Below, one piece after another: positions 28,223-39,500 of a stretch of 64,000 nt of DNA. The position numbers and the translations under genes were made by a program. Within the stretch, counting starts at the first letter, position 1, and each line of letters starts with the position of its first letter. The DNA comes from Voacanga thouarsii (lineage: Eukaryota > Streptophyta > Magnoliopsida > Gentianales > Apocynaceae): the NCBI GenBank assembly GCA_026120185.1, contig JANUWF010001190.1, positions 124,001-188,000 of the forward strand. The letters run 5' to 3'. The notes beneath the pieces were generated by a model. The model saw nothing but the letters and a program-made list of their open reading frames with translations, searched no databases and was not told the origin of the DNA.

Positions 28223-29399
28223 ATGTTGCGACTCTACTTCACAATCCTTCTGGAAAGCAGCCATTTTTGCTCAGACTGACAAGTAAACAAAAGCACTTCA
28301 GTTTTTACCTCGTAATTTTCTTTCACTTGTTCCATTGACCTGAATCTGTTTCAGCAATAGCACATATCAAATCACTGCTTTGAGCTTTCATATGTAAGCC
28401 AACGCTAGAATTAGCTTTTGACTAATTTGAGGATGGTTATCGTGCCTGTACATTAGTTAATGTCATGTTCTCAAAATTTTTAGCAATAAGAGACACTGCT
28501 TAAACAACCCTGTTGCTGCAAAAATATTTACATGTGCTCATCTGAACCTACTGCTGGCTAGAATGCAGAGTTTGTAGGGCTTTCGCTCCTGTTATGACAC
28601 CCAAATGGAGAATTATTGTCGATTTTTCCCCCCGTTTTCACTTTTAGAAGGATGTATGCTGATACCCAACGAAAGGAAAGGGAAAGCATACGCATTTGCT
28701 GGGCATTAAATCCAGGATTTCTTGGATTTCTTGGTCCTGCAAAGAAAGCTTAGAAAGGAGAAAATAGGGAGGAGGAGCCAAAATCTGGATTACTTTTTGC
28801 GACCTCCTGTTTTTAGTTGATTGATCCCAGGGCCACTGGAACAATTTCGCGTCATTCCCAAATATGCAATATCAATATCAGTCCATCAATGCAAAGCATT
28901 TATGTAAAGGAATTTTTTTACACTAGGAGGCTTTGATTATTGAGCATAGTTAATTTAGAACTATATTTTGTGCAAATTTTGTAATATCATTATAAAAAAG
29001 AATTGATATTTTAAAAGATTATTTCTAAATATATATCGAAAATAACTTTTAAAAATAATGGGTATATATTCAATCTAAACATATTGTGGGCTAAAAACTA
29101 CTTTAAATGAACTAGCAATCATCATATTGCCAAAATCTAGTTCTTGTTTGGCTTATATAAATGAAAGAGGGCAAAAAAAAAGGGTATTTTTAAGAAAAGG
29201 GAAAAAGGATGGAGGGTCGGTTATTGTGTCTTAAATCGTTAAAACGGTTAAAAGAAGCCTGGCAACCGAACTAAATGGTGAATGATCCCACAGCCAGAGG
29301 AACACGGAGCTACCCGACTGAAAGTGAAAAGTGACCCGGTCTGCCTCCAACACTTTACCCAGATTTTCTGTGCTCTTCACGCTGAGAGGCGGCGGCCCA
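28223..29399. other. Intergenic, DPMS1 3' side to MSRA5 leader
   Basis: The first few hundred bases are probably DPMS1 3' UTR. 28870-29160 is AT-rich with no gene. 29280-29399 is GC-richer and is probably the MSRA5 promoter and leader. An ATG at 29282 opens a different frame that overlaps the MSRA5 start; whether it is transcribed is unknown. Confidence 0.5.
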
Positions 29400-31792
29400 A
29401 TGCAGAAAACCACGCGTTGCGCATGCCTTTTTCTTCTTACTCTTGTATTTGCAGCACCTTCATCTCTGTGCATTAGATTCTCGGGTCGGATCTCGGACGA
29501 CGATTCTAATCCAGAACTGAGAACTGCGGTGTTCGCTCTCGGAAGCTTCTGGAGGTCGGAAGCGGTGTTCGGTTGCTTGGATGGCGTTGTGCGGACAACC
29601 GTCGGTTACGCCGGTGGATCCAAGGCCAATCCCGAGTACCGAAGCCTCGGTAACCACGCTGAGTGTGTTCAGGTAATTTCCTGCTCCTCGATGTGCTTAT
29701 TGATGCATATTTGTATTATGTTAATCTTCATAAATGTTATCGTTGTTATGCTTCTTTTTGTCATGATTTCTATTTAAAGCAGTTTCATACCATTTGGTAT
29801 TGCTGAACATATGATGGTGAAGCTGCAATGCCGAGATGTGGATCTATGGGGAAATCTTGGAAATTGGATGAACTTTGTGTTTATGTACAGTATTTTCATT
29901 TTGAAATCTAAAATAGTTTTCTAGTTAATTACTTTTGAGACTGCTGGCAGTAGAAGCATTTAGGTTCAGTGGCTTGAAGATTTACCATATAACTGGTCGA
30001 AACTGGTGAATTGTTGGGAAGTGAGGATCTTGATTCGGTTCATCTCATTTTCAGATATGCCACTATGAGTATGGCAATTTCTTGATCAGGTTTACTGACT
30101 TCAAAAAGGAGTATTTTGAGCCTTTAAAAGTTTGTATTTTTGGTGCTATAAGATATAATTCTGTAAGAGCTTGTTAACCTGGATGATCAGTGAGTGATGT
30201 GGAAATCCATTTGCCTAATCAGTTTGTAGTTGCCCCAGTAACATAATAGACCATCTAATGATACATTGCAATTGGCACTCCGTGCAGTTGAAATTTGTTT
30301 AAGGATCTTGTATGCTGCCTAAAGGCTTTCATTTGATATGATCCAAGCTGAGCTTCCTCTGAGAATTTCATGAGCCGTGCCAATCCATCAGATAGAAACT
30401 TGTAAAATGCAAGCTCATTGGTTTAAGGGAACTCATTCTTGTTCTGTGCTCAAGTTAGAGTTTTCACTACATTTTTTGTGTAGCTAAATTGAATAAGATG
30501 ATTTTAAAGGATAAAGTGATTAATGTTTTGGTGCAGGATGGTCTTAGATGGGGTGCAGCTGATTTTGATGGATTAGATGCCTTTCTGTCTTACAGTTAAA
30601 TTCTCCTTTTGGCCAAGTTTAGACATGTATTTTGGTAATTTGACCGCATAAATTTATTGTTGAAGTTTAAGTATATTCGTTGTAAGTAGTGCACACAGGA
30701 AAATAGGCCACATCCATGATGTAACTAGGTTGGTAACCTTTTGGCCAAAGTTTCAGTGCGGCAGAGGGATGTTTTTAGCTATCTTTAGTTCTTTCCTCTT
30801 TCCATTTATCATGCAACAGCGTGATGCTTGCAGGATTCCCCTCCAGTGTTGTGTGTTCCCCAAAAATAAATCAAGCTAAAAAATCATTTCCCGTTCCATT
30901 TGTTTGGAGTTATAGATAACATTATCTTTGCTCATTGCTCACATTTGGTGGCCAAATAATTATTTTATAATTTCATCTGTTTTCACAGATTGAATATGAT
31001 CCTAGAATGCTAAGTTTCAGGCAACTTTTGGAGGTCTTCTGGGGCAGTCACGATTCAAGGCAAGTATATGGGCAAGGCCCTGACGTGGGTACCCAATACA
31101 GGTACTGTCCGTGATTCTTTGGAATGTATTTTCTATGTTAAACTGCATTCCGACTCAGTAGACAATACCATACATGCAGATCTGTAATCTTCACAAATGG
31201 AACTGAAGAATCTAGATTGGCTACTGTCAGCAAGGAAAGAGAGCAGACAAGGTCAAAGAGTGGCATCGTAACCACTCAAATTCAGCCATTAGGAACATTT
31301 TATACAGCAGAGCCTGATCATCAGGTTAGTACTCTCTGTTCACATGTTAGATTGCAAGGCAAAATTGTATTACAGCTTCAGAGCCGCTCTAAATGATAGT
31401 TAACCACTCTTAAGTCAAATTCTGAATTCCTTTGCCGCAGTTGAATTCCTTTCCCCAGGACCCAGTTCCCCTTCTAGTTTTCTTAATTTGAAATATTTTA
31501 GTAAATCCTTTGCTCTTCTTGCTATCCATCGGAAGAACTTACCGATTGAGACATACACTGAAATTTGACAAATTTTCCAATTGTCAATCTACAGAAATTT
31601 GAGCTCAAAAGGAATCAATTCCTTCTTCAGCTGATTGGGAACTTGCCTGAAGAAGAGCTTGAGAAATCAAACCTGGCTGCAAAACTAAATAGCTACGCCG
31701 CGGAGCTTTGTCCAGCAAGAAAGCAGAGGCAGATTGATTCAAAGATCAAGGATATCGTGAAAAAGGGTTGGCCCATTCTTAGAGAAGTCTAG
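29400..31792 (+). CDS. MSRA5: Peptide methionine sulfoxide reductase A5-like, secreted
   Basis: Exons 29400-29672, 30989-31101, 31180-31324 and 31595-31792, in frame, 242 residues. The N-terminus (MQKTTRCACLFLLTLVFAAP) is a clear secretory signal, as in the secretory-pathway MSRA5 group. The MsrA fold follows: FALGSFWRSEAVFGC, VVRTTVGYAGG, NPEYRSLGNHAECVQIEYDP, LLEVFWGSHDSRQ, QYRSVIF, and a C-terminal region with AELCP. MsrA enzymes reduce methionine-S-sulfoxide in proteins using the Cys of GCFWG; here that motif is GSFWR, so the nucleophile is Ser (about residue 52). A Cys remains 9 residues later. As I recall, the Arabidopsis MSRA5 has the same change, so it may be an ancient non-classical branch and not a local mutation. 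Start: first in-frame ATG, directly before the signal peptide. Confidence 0.92.
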
Positions 31793-32910
31793 TGAGAGAG
31801 ATTCACTTTTTTGAAGGGGATTCAAGATATCAAGAAAATTTCCAAACACTTTCATCTGGTTCTCTTTTCTCATTAATTTTATGACGTATCCAGTTATTCA
31901 GGGTGAATAGCTAGACTCTAACGCTTGGATTGGAAGAGACTAGTTCAGCATTCTTGCCATTGTAATTAATCTACTGATTCTCTGTACACCTAAAATCCAC
32001 ATGACAGCCTGGAGGTCTTTTTTTGGACGAGGTTACTGGATTCTTTTGAAGAATATAATGAGGATTTCCCCTTTATGTAATCTCTTCTTGCCTGAATGTC
32101 CATTGAATTTGAATTTTGCCGTGTAGTGAGTGCATCTAACATTTTAAAAATGGACTCGTCTACATTTACTCCCCCCCACAAAATAAAATAAATTCCAGAT
32201 ATTCTCCCAACTTTCCAAAAACCAAAGAAAACCATGCGTCAGGAAAAAAAAAAAAAAAAAACTCTTTTTAAGTTTTTAATCCAATTCGAAAATTAAATAA
32301 TTTCTCATCTATATCTTATTTTTTATTAATTAATGTCTGATATGCACTGAGAGTCTCAATACTACAGGTTTAAACTTCCTAAAGTATGAAATAGTTAGAA
32401 AGATGGTAAAAATTTAAAATAAGCACTATTATAAACATTTCAAAGCCTATATTAGGTGTATTTAGATTGCAATTTTTTTAAGAAGTATTTGTTTGAATTG
32501 AAAAAAAAAATGTGAGGCCAAATGAGTATATAACAATTCTTGGTACATAAAAATTAGTTATATTAAATTTTTTGTTAATTTAATTGAAATATTTATTTGG
32601 ATAGAATTCTTATGACCCTCAATATTTCGTTTAAAAAATTAACAGTAAAAAAATATTTAATCTAAATAATTTTTATTTAAAAAATCAAGAAAAACATTTT
32701 CAATCTAAATAAATTTTTATTAAAAATGTTATTAACTCGTAAAATACTAAATTTTCAAAAAAAAATATGATTTATATACAAAACATTAAATTTCTCTTTA
32801 TTCTCAAAACGGAAAATGGAAAAAGGAAACCCATCAAAATGCAAAAATTTCCATTTTTAAAGTTATTTTCCACATTTATATAGAAATAACGGTGGGGCGC
32901 CAATGCACGG
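31793..32910. other. Intergenic, no gene seen
   Basis: MSRA5 3' UTR, then strongly AT-rich sequence (32240-32880) with poly-A runs and no recognisable gene. The last 30 bases are the Pin1 core promoter. Confidence 0.5.
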
Positions 32911-32920
32911 GCTATAAATA
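32911..32920 (+). promoter_or_regulatory. TATA box of the Pin1-type isomerase gene
   Basis: GCTATAAATA is a near-ideal plant TATA box. Transcription should start near 32945, leaving a leader of about 170 nt before the ATG at 33115. The in-frame ATG at 32929 lies only 9 nt past the box and would not normally be in the mRNA. Confidence 0.65.
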
Positions 32921-33114
32921 GGAAAACAGTGGTAGAACACTGCGCAACTGAACTCAACAGTCAGTACACCTCCTCGGCCTTCTCCGCAGGCAACCATAGA
33001 CCGCCGCTGTTTCTCTCATTTCCTGCAAAAATAGAGTCGGATCGGAAGAGGAAGAAGGCCGGAACTTCGATTCCATCGACGGATCGATCGGATAAGCATA
33101 AGAAAAAGACGAAA

Positions 33115-34715
33115 ATGTCCACATCATCATCGTTTTCACAGGATAAAGTTAGGGCTTCGCATATATTGATAAAGCACGAGGGTTCCCGGCGCAAGGCCTC
33201 CTGGAAGGATCCAGAAGGCCGCGTCATCAGTAACACCACTCGAGAGTCTGCTGTGTCTCAGCTCAAAGCCCTTCGCGATGACATCCTCTCCGGCAAGGCT
33301 AAGTTCGAGGATGTCGCTGCTCGTTACTCGGATTGTAGCTCCGCCAAGCGTGGGGGGGATCTGGGTGAGAATTTGTATTTTTATATTCGGTTTCTTTCTT
33401 GCTTTAGTTTAATCTTTTTGGCATGACTTTTGAAGTATACTTTGCTCTTCATATGTGACCTTCACTTTATTTTTTCGGTAATTCAAGTTTTTCAATAACT
33501 AGATAATTAAGATTCAGATTCCTGAATTTTTTTGAGAAATTTTATGGAAGGTTCATACTTGTTAGAATTATTGTTAATTTTTTGTGCATTAAAATATCTC
33601 CAGAAACTAAAGGACGAAACATGGTAATACTGAAAGGAAGGGACTAACATGTAAAATGCAGCAAAAGTGAATCAATTTTGTGGCCTTTAGTTCCAGCATA
33701 ATAAGATTAGGTAAGAATTCTAATAAGTATGTGGAGAACTAACCGCTGGTTTGCTATGCGGAAAGTTATATGAAGCTGTGCACTTTGTGTTGCTATAATT
33801 TTTTATGATTACAATGAACTTTGGTACCTTTTGATAGTTAAGGAGCGTTACAATGCGTAAACTCGAGAATGCCATCTTAAATCCCTTACGCTGTGTTTTT
33901 ATGGTTAAGCAAAAGTAGTTGAAGCCTTGTTACTTTTATAATGCTGAAAGACATTTGTGCCATTTTAGTGCTGTTCCTGAAGTTGGCATATTTCTTATGC
34001 TCTTTAAAAGTTAATATCACTTTGATTGGTCAAAACTTAACATAAAGAATGTGCAATTAACATATAACAAGAGTTTTTCTAATGCTATTAATTTGCCATT
34101 CTGTTTATGATCTGCCCTATGAGATCTGGTAATTACATTGTTAAACTATCTTGTAGCTTAAAAAAATCTCGTTCCCTCTGTAATACGTGTTAACATCATC
34201 ACTGGAGAACTGTGTTAATTATCTGAAAAATCTTACATTCTTTTTCAAGCTTGCTAAGTTCAGCCCAATCAATATCCTTGCTTGTATATTTTATTATTCT
34301 GCTGAACATTTTTTGTTTTAGCTGCATCTGTTTAGCGGAGAAAAGCATTCAATTCTTAGGCATGAGTTTCTGTTCTAAATTCAAGTGATTGAAAATTTTG
34401 ACCAGGTGTTAGCTAGCCTTTGCTTTTGGGCATATTGGCATATTGTTCTCCTGTTGAATATGTAGATTCTGAATTCAAGTCCCTGTGACTTTGAGTAGCA
34501 CTTAAGTAGCAAGACTTTTCATAAGGTGTTTTTGTTATAGAATTATCAGATGCATTTTTCAATTAATCATGTCTCTCAATTTAAGTGCAGGTCCATTTGG
34601 CAGGGGTCAGATGCAGAAGCCTTTTGAGGAAGTGTCATTTGTGCTAAAGATTGGTGAGATAAGCGACATTGTCGATACCGATAGTGGGGTCCACATCATT
34701 AAGAGGACAGGTTGA
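33115..34715 (+). CDS. PIN1AT: Phospho-dependent peptidyl-prolyl isomerase, Pin1At type
   Basis: Two exons, 33115-33364 and 34591-34715, joined within a Gly codon: 124 residues (Arabidopsis Pin1At is 119). The protein is a single parvulin domain without the WW domain of animal Pin1, which is the plant form. Visible parts: [12 protein letters not shown] with the active-site His, the basic phosphate-binding loop [12 protein letters not shown], catalytic Cys in [14 protein letters not shown] (Cys74), [12 protein letters not shown], and GVHIIKRTG at the C-terminus with the second His. It turns phospho-Ser/Thr-Pro bonds in cytosol and nucleus. In Arabidopsis, Pin1At affects flowering time through SOC1 and AGL24 and affects PIN auxin-carrier polarity. 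An open frame runs upstream to 32929 with a basic tract (KHKKKTK), but the TATA position argues against that longer start. Confidence 0.95.
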
Positions 34716-36585
34716 TTATTGATGAAGGATATGATTGGTTATACCATGAATCCAAAGATCAAAGGAATTTCTCAAGTGATTTTGAATTTCCACCTGCCAT
34801 TAATAACATGGTTAGATTTGTTAAACATTACTATATGCTCCAGAACAGTTTGACGCCTGTGTGCCTCAGACAATTCAATTGTTCTAGAAAAAAAGAAAAG
34901 GGAAAAGAAAAGAACTGCATTTTGTCAAATTGTTTTTGATGTTGCTTGGATATTTCTTTGTTTCTGATTTAACAATGGGTTTGAACTTATGATTTTAGTC
35001 TTATACAGTTTATTCTTCTTCGAACCCTAAAAACAAAGAACATCCATTGGCTTAATGCTTTGTAGGCAGCCATGCACCGTTTTTCTGTTTCATGATGCTT
35101 CCTTTCTGGAAATGAGCAAAATAGGTTTGTGCCAGGCTTCCAGTGGCACGTGTGAGGCATGTTGCCATTTAAGTGTTGCATGCATTTGTGCTTTGACTGC
35201 ACTTATTATTAACTTGCATGTATCTACTACTCGTTTCAGTTGAGTAACTGAAGATCACATGCTACCCTCCAAGCATTGTATTCTCACATGCTTTTGCTTG
35301 GAACCAACTTGGTTCGCGTACCAAATTTGAAAGAAATTGTCTATTTTTCTACCTTTTCGGTCTGGGGAAGGAAGTAATTTTAAGATTATCGGACGAAAAA
35401 TGGACTAATCCAAATGTTTTTTGGCAGGGTGGATATCCTGTAGAGGGTTAATTTCGTGCTGTTTGTTAATGTCTTCAAATTCCTGGTATACTTGGTTCAC
35501 ATTTCAAAACTACAGAAGTGAAGTGGTCTGCAATTTGCTTGTGCAATCAGCTCTACGCAATTGAGTATTCAAAATCTCTAACGACTTGCTTATCGCCGTT
35601 GTGACTGGTCGGATTGGCAAGACTAATTAATTAGAGAAATACTTACATAAACTACGTGTTTTAAATGACTTTTACATAAACCTAATCTCTGTGAACTACA
35701 CGTGTAAAATGTTTATATATTATATGTGGTAAATCATGCATTATGCATGTAGTATAAAGTTTTATTCCGATAATCCATAAACACCATTAATTAGAGATCT
35801 GGCCCATACTCATACCCCAAGTAAAGATCAAGAGCAACTACAGAAAGGATCAAAGGTCGAATTGTGGCCAGAATAATAGATAATTATTTCGTCCTACTAT
35901 TTCTATGACTATGAATAAATAATCTCATCATCCTTAGTCCTGTCTTTTTTTTTTTAATAATTCAAATATTTGAACTTTGAGAGCAAATCTTAACGTAACA
36001 GTTAAGTTGCTCCTTTAATAATTTCGAATCACCATGAAAATAGTCTTTTGACAAAATATCAAGAGAAGGCTGCAAGGCTACAAGTTTTAGCACGATACTC
36101 GCTTCTATGATCCTATCCAACTGTTATCCTTGAGCTCCTTGTCCGCAAAACACAGCCCAGCTAAATGGTCCTATAACAATCGATTCCGTTCCTGAATCTA
36201 CACTAAAGTCGTCTGTTCTCTACCTTTCACCCTGCCTTGAGCATAGAAATCCTATCGCACACACAAGATTCAGAAAGAATATTACCTTCAATGGGAGAAT
36301 GCTCAAAAGAGTAAAATCTCGAAACTATTAAGAACAATGGTAGACTGGCATTTTCCATACTGAAAAGTCTTCAGTAAAATATTATGCAAATACTTTAAGA
36401 TGTATGATGTTGTGCAGAAGAGATGTGAACTATGGAAGTCTTCCTATAAACGCTTTAACCCCAAAAAATCCTATGGGCGGGGTACACTCAATTAAAAACT
36501 TAACAAAAAAGAGAGAAAAGAAAAATCTCTAAAGCTATATAAACCTTTGCAGCAACTGAAATTGAATGTCTCTGTGCATTATGAT
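34716..36585. other. Convergent intergenic region
   Basis: Lies between the 3' ends of PIN1AT (+) and the CCCH gene (-), so it holds both 3' UTRs. I see no further gene; the ORFs at 34712-34939, 34987-35202 and 35055-35243 are unsupported. Confidence 0.5.
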
Positions 36586-39500
36586 TTATGTTCCCCCAAT
36601 AAGCTCCCCACCTGGTTTCATTCTCTTTCCACTCGGGGCCTCCAAGACACCACCAGATCTCCACTGCTTAGACAGGTCATGCAGGAAACGGCATCTTGAA
36701 CCATTACGGCATCCATTTGGAGAATTGTAGTAGAGGCAGGGCTTCTGAAACTTCGGTTCAAATTCCACTACTTGACTGTTTTGCAAGGCCTCTGATCCTT
36801 GCAAGCAGTTCTGATGCTTGTTCTGTTGTAACAGTTCATGGACATTGTGTTGCTTGATCAAAGACTGACAGTACTGCATGTCCTTCAGTTGAGGAGTAGC
36901 TGGTGCCTTATCCCTCACGAGCACCTCTGCACCATATGATGTAACGGGTGAAGGAATGAGTAGATGCTCTGATCTGGGCGAGGGAATCTCTACATTATTG
37001 TCAATTCCATATTTATTAACCATTTTCCTTAGCATTTCCAAATCTGGTTTTGATGGTTTTGGAAATATAGGATTAGTCTCTGCAACAGGTGCATCTCCAT
37101 CCCGAACATGAGCTCCATGTTCATCAATCAGTTTCCTAAGGCGAGATACGTCAATGTTTGGCCCCGTTAAGTGAACTGGCTTTGCAGCTGACAGTGACCC
37201 AAAGTTTGGTGGCGTACCTGCATGGGATCCACAAATATTAACTGCTTTATTGCCCACGAGTGTAAATGGGGAACCACTGTTGATCCGCTTAAAAAGAGAA
37301 GGGAAAATAAGGGGGAAAATAATGATCCGTTACCCAGTAACTCTGCATTTATCCTCGGAATAGAAAGGGGTTGGTTCTCTGCTACTGGCCCAGCAACAGC
37401 ATTGATCAAAGTGTTTATCCTCGAAATGGGAAGTGGTTGATTCTCTGCTACTAGCCCAGCAATAGCATTGGCCAGTTGACAAGGTTCGCTAGTAGGTTTC
37501 TTACTCCAAATATCAGGAGTTGAGCTTCGAAATGGAACTGAAGGAGTAACAGCCATAGGTCTCAATCCTGTTCCAATTGTAGAATTGGTAGCTAGTGATT
37601 GCATCAATGGCCTTGGAACAGTCACATTTTCAGTTCTGGATGGTTGATATTTTTCATTGCCGGAATTGGTACCAAGTATCCCAGGACTCGGAGTTGGCAA
37701 GGACACCGGTGGCATCATTGTCATTCCAATTCCAGCACTCGCAGCTGCAGATTTTGTCACCACTGGTTTAGATGCCACCACATTCCCAGCATTGACCTGC
37801 TGATTCTCAGGACACGGAATTCGTAAGGACACTGATGGCATCACTGTCATTCCAGTTGCAGCATCCACAGCTACAGAATGTGTCACCACTGGCTTGGGAA
37901 CCACCACATTTCCAGTATTGACCTGCTGATTATGTTCATTGATGGATTTCTTACATGGCATATCATGAACTGAGATTGGTATGCATACTGGTCCAAATCC
38001 TGTCCCAAGTCCAATATTCATAGCTACAGATTGTGTCACTACTGGTTTAGGTACCGCCACATTCCCAGGATTGACCTGCTGATTATGTTCACCGATGGAT
38101 ATTTTACCAGGAAAATTATAAACTAAGCTTGGTAAGGAAACTGGCGGTGTCCCTGTATTTGTTCTAACTCTGGTTCCAGTTCCAGTATTCCCAGCAATAG
38201 ATTGTGTCACCACTGGCTTGGTCACTACCACATCTCCAGTATCGTCCTGCTGATTATGTTCACATGTGAATTTCTTACCAGGCAAATCATTAACTGAGAT
38301 TGGTAAGGAAAAAGATGATACCCCTGGCTTCACTCTAAATCCTGTTCCAAAGCCAGTATCTGCCGCTACATATTGTGTCTCCACTAGTGTAGGTACCACC
38401 ACATTTCCAGTATTGGCCTGCTGATTATGTTCACTGGTGGAATTCTTACCGGCCAAATCATGAACAGAGATAGGTAAGGAAAGTGAAGGAATCCCTGTCT
38501 TTGGTGCAGATGCTGTTCGAATTTCATCTGTAACCGGCTTCGGCATGGCCACACTTCCACTATTAGCCGTTTGACCATGCTCATTGGTTGGTTTCTTACT
38601 CGGCAAAGCAGGAGGTGAACTTGATAAAGAAACTGATAATGCCACTTGCTTTGGTTGAGAGAATGTTCCAATTTTTGGATTGGAGGCTAGGGATTGTTTC
38701 TCTAGCTTTGTTACAGTTTGGCTTCTAGTACTGACTGGTTGACTACTGGTGGATTTCTTTCTCGGCAAATCACAGATAGAGCTTGTTCGGGAGGCTGACA
38801 GCATTATATTTTCGGGTCTTGAGCCTATTCCAATTCTAGTATTGGCAGCCAGCAACTGCTCTGCGGCCTGTGTTGCAGCAGCATTTCCACAATTTTCTGG
38901 TTGATTATTTTCATGACTAGAAATTTTAATCAGTAAATCATTAGCTGATCTCAGCAAGGAGACCGATGGTTGAATGGGCTTTGGTCCAGATGCTGTTCCG
39001 GTTTGAAGATGGGCAGATGATGACAGCTTCACTGTCAGTGGTCTGCTTATGGCATCAGTTCCAGCATCGGAAGATTTACTGTTTTGAGTATCTGATTTAT
39101 CTATTGGCAGCACAGAACTCGGCAGGGGAACTGCAGCCCACACCTTGGATTCTGATGTTCCAGTTCCAGTGATGGAAGAAAGTCGATGTTCATTAATCAG
39201 TTTCTGAGTCATTTCAGGGTTCTCGAGCAATTTTTTCAACAAAGCATGGTCTATAAAACTTCCCGGCTCTTTTTTTCCCAAAATTACATTTGCAGCAGCA
39301 GCTGCTGCAATTGCAGGCTCACCTTCTAAACCATGCGATACCACAAGAGCAGATTTTCCTTTGTTGGATGCCTCAGATTTACATGGAGGAATGTTGAGAG
39401 TTGAAGTCGATGGACCTTGGAGTAGGTTTGCAGGTGCTGAATCAATAGAAATGGTTGGTGGTGCAGTTTCTGAAGGTGACAAGTCCACTGCTGCTGTTTC

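Noticed and set aside
30535..30599. Exon-like segment after an AG inside MSRA5 intron 1
   Set aside because: Including it would bring in a stop and interrupt the conserved HAECVQ-IEYDP junction, which is continuous without it.
31990..32235. 81-codon minus-strand ORF downstream of MSRA5
   Set aside because: Covers the MSRA5 3' UTR on the wrong strand and matches no known family.
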